Assembly: GCA_020639155.1 (NCBI GenBank)
Contig: JACKHF010000001.1
Span: 2,170,001-2,234,000, forward strand
Direction: 5' to 3'
Length of the DNA stretch: 64,000 nucleotides
Origin: Phycisphaeraceae bacterium
Lineage (GTDB): Bacteria; Planctomycetota; Phycisphaerae; Phycisphaerales; UBA1924
Below are positions 10,578 through 18,495 of the stretch, piece by piece (the first letter of the stretch is position 1; each line of letters opens with the position of its first letter). The position numbers were made by a program, and so were the translations under genes. Under the pieces are notes generated by a model that was not told the origin of the DNA, did not search any database, and worked only from the letters and a program-made list of their open reading frames with translations.

Positions 10578-11624
10578 ATGGCAGATGATATGAACATGCA
10601 GACACCCGATGCAGTGAAGGCCCAGTGCGAGGCGTTCCGTACCACGTTCCACTCACTCCTTGACGAGATCGGCAAGGTCGTTGTAGGGCACCGCGATGTG
10701 GTCGAGGGTGTACTCGCGTGCTTGTTTGCGTCGGGCAATGTGCTGCTCGAAGGTGTGCCGGGTCTTGGAAAGACGCTGCTCGTGCGCACGCTCGCAGAGA
10801 CGCTGCACCTGCCGTTCTCACGCATCCAGTTTACGCCCGACCTGATGCCAGCCGACGTGATTGGCACGAACATTGTTTCCGAGGATGCTGAAACGGGTCG
10901 GCGCTCGTTCGAGTTCCAGCCTGGTCCGATCTTTGCGCAGGTGGTGCTCGCCGACGAGATAAATCGCGCGACACCAAAGACCCAGTCGGCGCTGCTGGAA
11001 GCCATGCAGGAGCGTGCGGTCACCGTCGGTGGTGTCACAAGAAAGCTGAACAAGCCGTTCATTGTACTTGCAACGCAGAACCCCATCGAGCAGGAAGGCA
11101 CGTACCCGCTGCCCGAAGCGCAGATGGACCGGTTCATGTACAAGATCAACGTCGGGTACTCGCAGCTCAACGATCTGATGGTGATTCTTGATCGCACAAC
11201 CGGAGCAGAAACGCCGGATGTGAAGCAGATTCTTGATGGTCCCCGCATTCTTGAGATGCAGGATCTCGTGCGCAATGTGATCGTTGCGCCGCATGTGAAG
11301 GAGTACGCGGCGCGTCTTGTGCTCGCGACGCACCCCGAGGGCCAGCACGCTGCGGGCGGTGCGAACGGACCAACAAACAAGTACATCCGTTGCGGCGGGT
11401 CACCCCGCGCGGCGCAGGCGCTCATCCTTGGCAGCAAGGTGCGTGCGCTGACCGAGGGCAGGTTCCACGTCGCGTACAAAGACATTTCGGATATTGCGAC
11501 CAGCGCGTTACGCCATCGCATCATTCTGAACTTTGAGGCCGAGGCGGATCGTGTGAGTACCGACGATCTGGTGCAGGAAATCGTGAAGCTGACACCGCAA
11601 CAGCCGGTGGGAGTCGGAGCCTGA
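10578..11624 (+). CDS. MoxR-family AAA+ ATPase
   Basis: 348 residues, the usual length for MoxR proteins. Walker A is GVPGLGKT (residues 59-66), Walker B/sensor is LADEINRATPKTQSALLEAM, and the family block ATQNPIEQEGTYPLPEAQ with MDRF follows. A C-terminal lid holds GGSPRAAQALI. MoxR ATPases act as chaperone-like factors that mature or regulate partner VWA proteins; here VWA and DUF58 proteins flank it on both sides, as expected for the family. The stop codon overlaps the next start by one base (TGATG), suggesting translational coupling. Confidence 0.93.
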   Translation: MADDMNMQTPDAVKAQCEAFRTTFHSLLDEIGKVVVGHRDVVEGVLACLFASGNVLLEGVPGLGKTLLVRTLAETLHLPFSRIQFTPDLMPADVIGTNIVSEDAETGRRSFEFQPGPIFAQVVLADEINRATPKTQSALLEAMQERAVTVGGVTRKLNKPFIVLATQNPIEQEGTYPLPEAQMDRFMYKINVGYSQLNDLMVILDRTTGAETPDVKQILDGPRILEMQDLVRNVIVAPHVKEYAARLVLATHPEGQHAAGGANGPTNKYIRCGGSPRAAQALILGSKVRALTEGRFHVAYKDISDIATSALRHRIILNFEAEADRVSTDDLVQEIVKLTPQQPVGVGA

Positions 11625-12235
11625 TGCGGGAAGTTGTTGCCACATCTCTTGTGCGTTGGATTGCTTGTGTAAGTCTTTGCGCTTGTGTTGTATTCGTGTC
11701 GGGTTGTGCTAATAGGTACTTTGTAGCAGCGGAAAAGCAGGTCGCCCGTTTGCCGTCGGTGCTCCATGTTGGCATGACGAAGACTGATGTTGCGAAGGTT
11801 GCAAAGCGGCACTGGCGCGAGCCGGAGTTTGGGCGATGGCCCAGCAATGCCGAGTTTTGTGAGATGACAGGATCACCAGCGCATCAAGAGCAGGTGGTTC
11901 TTGAAACACCCGACGATCCGTTGCCAGGCGCGGACAAACTCGGTTTTCACTGGGAAGTTGCAACGCAGCCATGGCACACTCGACCGGTACTGGACGTTGA
12001 TTTCACTGGTCCTTATGGCGGATACATACCACTGCAAACCTGGGAGACCAATCCTTATGGGCTTGCCGCAGTGTTGGTTGATCCAAACTCAGGTCGGCTG
12101 ATTTACTTCATCTTTGACGATGATGCGTTGCTTTCTCGGTGGGGATTTGCGGAGTATTTCTTTCACGACGAACCCACTGGTGGAAGAGTCATCACGAGTG
12201 AGTACCCCGATGTAACAGCAGTCTCAATGCGGTAA
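11624..12235 (+). CDS. Lipoprotein with BamE/SmpA-like motif
   Basis: 203 residues. A hydrophobic N-terminus ends in the lipobox VSGC (Cys28), predicting a lipid-anchored protein. Shortly after comes LHVGMTKTDVAKV, which resembles the GMTKxxV helix motif of BamE/OmlA-like lipoproteins; the remaining 150 residues are not recognised. The gene is wedged between moxR (1-base overlap) and the DUF58 gene (5-bp gap), an unusual insertion in an otherwise standard gene order. Its role could be an outer partner of the membrane complex, but this is inference. Confidence 0.75.
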   Translation: MREVVATSLVRWIACVSLCACVVFVSGCANRYFVAAEKQVARLPSVLHVGMTKTDVAKVAKRHWREPEFGRWPSNAEFCEMTGSPAHQEQVVLETPDDPLPGADKLGFHWEVATQPWHTRPVLDVDFTGPYGGYIPLQTWETNPYGLAAVLVDPNSGRLIYFIFDDDALLSRWGFAEYFFHDEPTGGRVITSEYPDVTAVSMR

Positions 12236-12240
12236 CACAC

Positions 12241-13176
12241 ATGCTCAAGATCGAATCTCCAACTCGCCCGAAGACTATTGCTGACCTTGTGTCTGACGAT
12301 GTCATGGCGCGCATTGGCGGGCTCGATCTTGCCAGCCGGAAGATCTTCCGTGGAAAACTGCAGGGCGAACGTCGATCCAAAAAGCGTGGCGAGAGTGTCG
12401 AGTTTGCCGACCATCGGCCATACGTTGTCGGCGATGACCTGCGCCACATCGACTGGAACGTGTACGGGCGTCTCGATCATCTGTTCATGAAGCTGTTCCT
12501 TGAGGATGAGGACCTCTCGCTGCACATTGTGATCGACGCGAGTCTGTCGAGCGATTGCGGCGAGCCGAGCAAACTGCTGTTCATGCAGAAGGCAGCAATG
12601 GCGCTGGGATACGTTGGGCTCGTGAATCTGAATCGTGTGACCGCGACTGCGATTGGTGGCGTGCAGGGTGGAGTGATCAGCGCGATCCGCGATCTGCGCG
12701 GGCGCCGGCGCACACAGGATCTTGCGCGATGGATCTGCACGATCGAACCGACCGGCATTCTTCCATTTACTGAGTCGTGCAAACGCATCGCGATGTCTCG
12801 GCGTGGGCGCGGGATCATGATTGTGATGTCAGATTTCTTTATCAAGGAGGGATACGAGGACGGGCTGCGCATGCTCGCGGGGCACGGGTACGACGTGTTC
12901 GCGTTGCAGGTGCTCAGCCCGCAGGAGGTCGATCCGACCGGACCAAACGGAATCGCGGGCGATCTTCGCCTGCGCGATGTCGAGGATGAGGACTTTGCGG
13001 AGATCACGGTCTCTGCGCCGCTGCTCAAACGCTACAAGGCGACGCTCGACGCGTACCGCGACAATCTTCGCACATTCTGTGCACGTCGCGAGATCATGCA
13101 CATGACGACGCAGTCGGACATGCCGATCGACACGCTGCTGGTCGACTCACTCCGCCGAAAGGGGGTGCTCAAGTGA
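12241..13176 (+). CDS. DUF58 domain protein
   Basis: 311 residues matching the DUF58 layout. A basic N-terminal region (RKIFRGKLQGERRSKKRGES) leads to the hallmark block FADHRPYVVGDDLRHIDWNV near residues 60-80, followed by a VWA-like fold (HIVIDASLSSD, MIVMSDFF). DUF58 proteins are regularly encoded next to moxR and VWA genes and are thought to act with them. The last bases overlap the next start as GTGA. No transmembrane helix is obvious, so it is probably cytoplasmic or peripheral. Confidence 0.92.
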   Translation: MLKIESPTRPKTIADLVSDDVMARIGGLDLASRKIFRGKLQGERRSKKRGESVEFADHRPYVVGDDLRHIDWNVYGRLDHLFMKLFLEDEDLSLHIVIDASLSSDCGEPSKLLFMQKAAMALGYVGLVNLNRVTATAIGGVQGGVISAIRDLRGRRRTQDLARWICTIEPTGILPFTESCKRIAMSRRGRGIMIVMSDFFIKEGYEDGLRMLAGHGYDVFALQVLSPQEVDPTGPNGIAGDLRLRDVEDEDFAEITVSAPLLKRYKATLDAYRDNLRTFCARREIMHMTTQSDMPIDTLLVDSLRRKGVLK

Positions 13177-15284
13177 CCTGGCTGAGCCCACTTGTTGCTG
13201 GTATTGCTGCTGCGATCGCGATCCCGACGCTGCTGATTCTGTATTTTCTGAAGCTGCGCCGTCGTGATATTGAGATTTCGTCGACATTCCTATGGAAGAA
13301 AGCAATCGAAGATCTCCAGGCCAACGCGCCGTTCCAGCGTCTTCGCAAAAACATTCTTCTTTTGCTGCAACTGCTGGCACTCGGGGCTTTGCTTGTGGCT
13401 GCGGGGCAGCCGACAACACGCAGCTCCATGCTGACGCGCGGTCGTCATGTGATCGTGATCGATGTTTCAGCAAGCATGAACGCGCGTGATGGGGAGTCCG
13501 TCGCGCAATCGCGGTTGGACAGGGCGAAGCAGGACGCGCTCGCCGTTGTTGACGGGCTGAAAGAGCAGCAACTTCTTTCCGTTTCACCATCGGATGAAGC
13601 GATGGTGATCACGTTCGGGACATTTGCTGAAGTTGTGCAGTCGTGGACGAGCGACAAAAACGCACTGCGGAGCGCCATCAACTCAATCCAGGCTCGCGAA
13701 ACGCCAACACGTTTTCATCACGCGCTGGGGTTGATCGAAGCGCAGGCGCCGCAGCGCACGTTTATTGATGACAACACCGGACAGAAGCTGGATCTGCCGC
13801 CGGGGCGTGTCGGCACGATCCATATCTTTTCTGACGGGCGGATCGCAGATGCGGCGGAAACGATCTTCGGTCCAGAGGATGACGTGCGCTACTACCCGGT
13901 GGGTGAGGAATCAGCGACGAATCTTGGGATTGTCGCGGTGCGGGCCGATCGGGAGTTCTCCGATCCGACGAAGCTGGTCGTGTATGCGGGTGTGCAGAGC
14001 ACAGACACCACTACTCGCATTGTCGATGTCGAGCTTCGTATCGATGGAGAGCCACCGATCGTGATGGTGAAAGAGGTCGAGATCCCTGGCGCAGTGCGCG
14101 AGGATCCCGCAAATCCCAGCACGGCGCTCAAGCCCGGTCGCGCTGGTGTTGAGTTCAAGCTGCAGCGCCCGGAAGAGGGCATTGCGCACATGACGGTTCG
14201 GCCGAGCGCGTCAGAGAACGCTGCAAACGCGAAGCCCGATGTGCTCGGCGTTGACAACGAAGCGTGGGTGGTGATTCCGCGGTCGAGTGAACTGATTGTT
14301 GCGCTGGTCACTAACGACGGGTTTGGTATTGCCGATCTGTTGAACGTGTTACCGCTTGCTCGCGTCGATGTGATGACTCCAGCTGAGTTTGAGTCGGCAC
14401 TGCGCACCGGGCGTGATCGTTCGTATGACGTTGTTGTGCTTGATGAATGGCTGCCTCCCGAGCCGGAGAACTCCGACGATTGCCTTCCTCCGGGGCGATA
14501 TCTCGTGTTTGGACAGCCTCCACCCGCGCCACAGGGACTGGAGGATCGTGGCGTGCTGACAGATCATCAGACAGCCATTATCGATTGGGACCACAACCAT
14601 CCGGTGCTGAACTCTGTGGATCTGGACAAGCTGGTTATCTTTGATCCACACGATGTGTCACTCGGTGAGCAGAATGCGGCTCGCGTGCTCGCAAACTCCA
14701 CGGTTGGTCCAGCGATTGTTGAGATCAATGGAACTGAATGTCGCGCGATCTGTGTGACCTTCGGTGTGCTTGCATCCACATGGACGCTGGATCCGAGTTG
14801 GGTCGTTTTCGTTGGTTCAGCAATCAACACGCTCGGACGAAGCGACGAGGTTGTTGCTGGGCGTGACGTGCAACCTGGGCAGACATACACCGATCGGTTG
14901 CCACAGGGTGCATCAGATATTCGTGTGCGCACGCCGCACGACGATGTCGAAACGTTGACACAAGCACCAGATGGATCAGTTGCGTACGGACCTGTGCGAT
15001 CAACTGGTGTGTTCACGGTGTCATGGACCGGAGCCGGCGCTGACAACGATTCGAAGATCGGAGATCGATTTGTGCGTACGTTTGCATCGAATCTCTCGAA
15101 TCCAGCCGAGTCAGACGTTTCCGTGGTCATGGAGCCGGAGTTTGCCACCGCGAAGATCGACACCGCGAGTGCAGATGCTGCAGAGCGTCAGGGGCCGCGC
15201 CATCTCTGGCCGTGGCTGGTTGGGCTCGCGGTCTTGATCGTGATGTTCGAGTGGTGGGTCTACAACCGGAAGGTGTATCTGTGA
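13173..15284 (+). CDS. BatA-like membrane protein with VWA domain
   Basis: 703 residues from GTG, overlapping the DUF58 gene by 4 bases. It begins with a membrane segment and the BatA-type N-terminus (IAIPTLLILYFLKLRRRDIEI), then a second membrane segment (ILLLLQLLALGALLVAAG). The VWA domain follows with an intact metal-site motif DVSAS (residues 97-101) and HIFSDG. The middle is a long extracytoplasmic beta-rich region, and a final membrane helix (WPWLVGLAVLIVMFEWWVY) anchors the C-terminus. BatA-type proteins are the usual partners of MoxR/DUF58. The gene is coupled to its downstream neighbour by another GTGA overlap. Confidence 0.9.
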   Translation: MTWLSPLVAGIAAAIAIPTLLILYFLKLRRRDIEISSTFLWKKAIEDLQANAPFQRLRKNILLLLQLLALGALLVAAGQPTTRSSMLTRGRHVIVIDVSASMNARDGESVAQSRLDRAKQDALAVVDGLKEQQLLSVSPSDEAMVITFGTFAEVVQSWTSDKNALRSAINSIQARETPTRFHHALGLIEAQAPQRTFIDDNTGQKLDLPPGRVGTIHIFSDGRIADAAETIFGPEDDVRYYPVGEESATNLGIVAVRADREFSDPTKLVVYAGVQSTDTTTRIVDVELRIDGEPPIVMVKEVEIPGAVREDPANPSTALKPGRAGVEFKLQRPEEGIAHMTVRPSASENAANAKPDVLGVDNEAWVVIPRSSELIVALVTNDGFGIADLLNVLPLARVDVMTPAEFESALRTGRDRSYDVVVLDEWLPPEPENSDDCLPPGRYLVFGQPPPAPQGLEDRGVLTDHQTAIIDWDHNHPVLNSVDLDKLVIFDPHDVSLGEQNAARVLANSTVGPAIVEINGTECRAICVTFGVLASTWTLDPSWVVFVGSAINTLGRSDEVVAGRDVQPGQTYTDRLPQGASDIRVRTPHDDVETLTQAPDGSVAYGPVRSTGVFTVSWTGAGADNDSKIGDRFVRTFASNLSNPAESDVSVVMEPEFATAKIDTASADAAERQGPRHLWPWLVGLAVLIVMFEWWVYNRKVYL

Positions 15285-17560
15285 TCAGTGCGATTCGGGT
15301 TCTACACGTGCACGGCATGCAGTGGTGTGTTGCTTTGTTGGTGTGCGTGTGCTGCATGGGTTCGGTAGCTCAGGCACAGGATGCAGAGAACCAGTTCCAG
15401 ATGAATGCCTCGCTCGGGTTTGGTGGCGTACTGGTGGCCGAACGATGGAATCCGCTCACGCTGACGATCTCATCTGGTGGCGAAGCGGTTAACGGCGCGT
15501 TTGAGATCACGTATGCGCAGGACGCATCACAGGTTGCAAAGATCACTGTGCCGTTTGCAACGACACCACACCGCGATGTGCCTGTAACAGCCTTTGTATG
15601 CCCGCCAGCAAGCTGTGTTGAGATGAACATCAAAGCGTTCAATGCACGCGGTCGCGAGTTGGCATCAGCCTCGTTCGTGCCAATACCACAGCAGAACTCA
15701 TCAGGCAGCACCAGGCTTGAGTTTCGCATGCCAACGGTGCATGGGCCAAGGCATGTTGTGGTTGGTGTTGTCGGTGATGTACAGAGTCTCAACAGCGCAT
15801 CGCGGGTGTGGCGAGATGTGCTTGGCGGGCTCGATGGATCGACATCGACGCAAAGCCAGTACTCGTACTCGCGTGCGCCTGCTCGACCGGTTGAAGAGGT
15901 CTTTGGCTCAATCGATGTTGTCACGATTGATCCAGACTTGCTCCCTCGCACGTGCATGGGATACGACTCGCTGACCGCACTTGTGATACATCCTGCTTCG
16001 ATTGACAGTGTGGACGAGCGGTCGATTCAAGCGATTCGACTGTGGGTGCAAGCGGGCGGGAGATTGATTGTGCTCGCGACCGAGCCGGGCTCTGCGTGGC
16101 AGCGATGGGTGCCGGAGGGTGTGCTGGAAACTGAGTTCGATTCGGGAATGGTGACCTCGCGCGATCCTGCGCCGGTACAGACACCGCGTGAACTTCAACG
16201 CGTCATGACCGACTTTGTGTCAAAGGAAACAAAGCAGTTGTCCGGTGTCATGCTCTCAGAGACGGCGACCGCTCGCACGTTTCGTCTTTCTGATCGTGCA
16301 AAGACACTCGGGTGGTCGGAGAACTGGCGTGTTTCAGGGGATGAATCGAGTATTGCGGTGCAGGGGCCGCTTGGGTTTGGCTATGTGATGCTCGTTGGAG
16401 CACGACCGGAGTTCCTTCCAAGTGCAGTGCGAGATGTGTTTTCGGCCGGTTTGTGGCGCCAGTTGCTCACACCAATCCTGAAGAAACCGATCAGGACGAT
16501 GGAAGGGGATTCTTCGGAGAGCCGCGACTGGTACTGGAGCGGTGCATATGAAACAAGTGAAGAGATTCAGCAGGTAATAGCTCAGATTCAGCGCACCCCC
16601 CATGTATCGTTAACGGTGCTCTATTGGATTCTGCTTGTCCCGCTCACTATTGTCGCGCTGCTAGGGGTTGCTGATCTCTTCGTGCTCAAACGCCTGAACC
16701 GTCGTGAGTTGAACTGGTTGACCGCAGCGCTTTGGCTGGCGGTACTTTCTGTTGTTGCGTACACAGTGCCGTTGTGGATACGTCGCGGTCCTTCGATGGC
16801 AAGACGTGTGGTGCTCGTGGAATCAGTGCAGATGCCCGGGCAGTCACTGCCGATTGCATGTGTGACACAGGCGATCGGGTTGTATGCAAACTCGTCACAA
16901 CCGAGCAAACTCGCGGATGAGTCCGTTGATGGATCGTTTCTGCAATCACAATGGTGGCGCGGTCTTGAACCATCGTGGAGTTCCTATGGGTCTGGACGAG
17001 GGTTTCAGCAGTCACTCATTGGACCGAGAGTTGAAACGCTGCAGATTCCCGGTGCATGGGATACGGCGATGGGTGGAAACAGCATGGAGGATCATCGCGT
17101 TGCACAATGGACATTCCGCGCCATTGCATCGCGCTGTGTCGAGCCAGCGCCTGTGCGTGTGCAGTTGGAACGCACGTCGAGTGGCACACGAATCGTTGTG
17201 ACCGGACTGGATCGTGATGCAAATGTGGAAGTTGCGCTCGCTGAGCAAATGGAACGGTGGAACGTGGCTAGCGAGGTCGAGGACGAAACTGCTGCGCTGC
17301 ATGAGCGTGTGTTCATGACAAGAAACAGCATGAACCTGAGTCAATCCATGCAGGTATCCGTAGAACAAGCCCGAGCGATGACGAACTTTGAGCCTTCATT
17401 CTCGAGTAACTCGATCTTTGATGACACTGCTCCTGACGTGTGGCGCACGGTGGTTATTCGCGTGGAACGCAACTCTCGTTCCGGCCAGTGGGATCGTGAG
17501 TCAACGACAGTCTATCGAATCATGGTGCCCATGCTGCCAACTGCGGAGGATGATGTATGA
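15281..17560 (+). CDS. Secreted/membrane auxiliary protein, amidotransferase-like region
   Basis: 759 residues from the GTG that overlaps the previous stop (GTGA); an upstream in-frame start would overlap 70 bp and is less likely. A signal peptide ending near AQAQD is followed by a beta-rich domain with ERWNPLTLTI, then an amidotransferase-like segment (ALVIHPASIDS; WVQAGGRLIVLATEPG). Membrane helices lie near VLYWILLVPLTIVALLG and AALWLAVLSVVAYTVPLW, before a C-terminal domain. It is similar in layout and short motifs to the 817-residue protein encoded at 21746-24199, so the two look like paralogs. It ends in an ATGA overlap with an ABC ATPase and may be its auxiliary component, as GldG-type proteins are. 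The function is unknown. Confidence 0.8.
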   Translation: MISAIRVLHVHGMQWCVALLVCVCCMGSVAQAQDAENQFQMNASLGFGGVLVAERWNPLTLTISSGGEAVNGAFEITYAQDASQVAKITVPFATTPHRDVPVTAFVCPPASCVEMNIKAFNARGRELASASFVPIPQQNSSGSTRLEFRMPTVHGPRHVVVGVVGDVQSLNSASRVWRDVLGGLDGSTSTQSQYSYSRAPARPVEEVFGSIDVVTIDPDLLPRTCMGYDSLTALVIHPASIDSVDERSIQAIRLWVQAGGRLIVLATEPGSAWQRWVPEGVLETEFDSGMVTSRDPAPVQTPRELQRVMTDFVSKETKQLSGVMLSETATARTFRLSDRAKTLGWSENWRVSGDESSIAVQGPLGFGYVMLVGARPEFLPSAVRDVFSAGLWRQLLTPILKKPIRTMEGDSSESRDWYWSGAYETSEEIQQVIAQIQRTPHVSLTVLYWILLVPLTIVALLGVADLFVLKRLNRRELNWLTAALWLAVLSVVAYTVPLWIRRGPSMARRVVLVESVQMPGQSLPIACVTQAIGLYANSSQPSKLADESVDGSFLQSQWWRGLEPSWSSYGSGRGFQQSLIGPRVETLQIPGAWDTAMGGNSMEDHRVAQWTFRAIASRCVEPAPVRVQLERTSSGTRIVVTGLDRDANVEVALAEQMERWNVASEVEDETAALHERVFMTRNSMNLSQSMQVSVEQARAMTNFEPSFSSNSIFDDTAPDVWRTVVIRVERNSRSGQWDRESTTVYRIMVPMLPTAEDDV

Positions 17561-18495
17561 TCGAGGTCAAAGGTCTCTGCAAATCATTCGGCAGTCTGGA
17601 TGCTGTTCGTGATGTGTCGTTCTCGGTTGGAGAGGGTGAGATCTTCGGGTTCATCGGACCGAACGGCGCGGGGAAGTCCACAACGATGAAGATGCTTGCC
17701 GGGATGTTGATGCCTGATGCGGGCAGCGCAACGGTGTGCGGCTACTCCATTCATTCGCAGGCGCATGAGATACGCAAGATTCTTGGTTATATGCCCGATT
17801 TTCTCGGCGTGTATGACGATCTGACAGTCGATGAGTATCTGCAGTTCTTTGCAAGCGCGTATGGAATTGCGAGGAAGAAACGATCGTCGATTATTGAGAG
17901 TGTGCTCGAACTGACTGATCTTTCGGAAAAACGTCACGCGATGGTCGACAGCCTGTCGCGTGGTATGCAGCAGCGTCTTGGTGTTGCTCGCGTGCTTGTG
18001 CATGAGCCAAAGGTGCTGCTGCTCGATGAGCCTGCATCGGGTCTTGATCCTCGCGCACGTATCGAGATGCGTGCGCTGATGGTTGAGCTTGCGAAGATGG
18101 GCAAGTCGCTTGTGGTTTCATCGCATATTCTGACGGAGCTCGGCGAGATGTGTACGAGTGTCGGCATTATTGAACGGGGCGAGATGATCTTTGCCGGTTC
18201 AGTATCAGAAGCACTCGATCGTGCGAATACTGGTGAGAAGATGGTGATTGAGCTCCAGCCATCCGAGACTGTGGATCCGGTATCGATCGCGAAGGCTCTT
18301 GAGGCCAGCGAGGTGATCTATCGCGCATCAGCCGATGGGTATCGATTGACGCTTGAGGTTGCCCGATCGCTTCAGGATCATCATGCGGTGTTCGATCTGG
18401 TCGCACAGACAGGTGCCCGCATAGCAAAGTTTGTGCCCGGCAAGGTCATGCTTGAAGATGCGTTCATGACACTGACAAAGGGGAAGGTGCAGTGA
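17557..18495 (+). CDS. ABC transporter ATP-binding protein
   Basis: 312 residues. Walker A is GPNGAGKS, the Q-loop region is LGYMPDFLGVYDDLTV, the signature is LSRGMQQRLGVARVL (LSRGM in place of LSGGQ), and Walker B is LLLDEPASGLDP. This is the type that drives ABC-2 exporters. GGAGG lies 7 nt before the start; the start overlaps the previous stop (ATGA) and the end overlaps the permease (GTGA). It closely resembles the ATPase at 20745-21704, which faces it on the other strand. Confidence 0.93.
   Translation: MIEVKGLCKSFGSLDAVRDVSFSVGEGEIFGFIGPNGAGKSTTMKMLAGMLMPDAGSATVCGYSIHSQAHEIRKILGYMPDFLGVYDDLTVDEYLQFFASAYGIARKKRSSIIESVLELTDLSEKRHAMVDSLSRGMQQRLGVARVLVHEPKVLLLDEPASGLDPRARIEMRALMVELAKMGKSLVVSSHILTELGEMCTSVGIIERGEMIFAGSVSEALDRANTGEKMVIELQPSETVDPVSIAKALEASEVIYRASADGYRLTLEVARSLQDHHAVFDLVAQTGARIAKFVPGKVMLEDAFMTLTKGKVQ

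Noticed and set aside
10442..11812. Minus-strand open frame of 456 codons
   Set aside because: It is antisense to moxR and its neighbour, whose motifs are unambiguous; the antisense protein is Ser/Arg/Thr-rich without domains and is an effect of codon bias.
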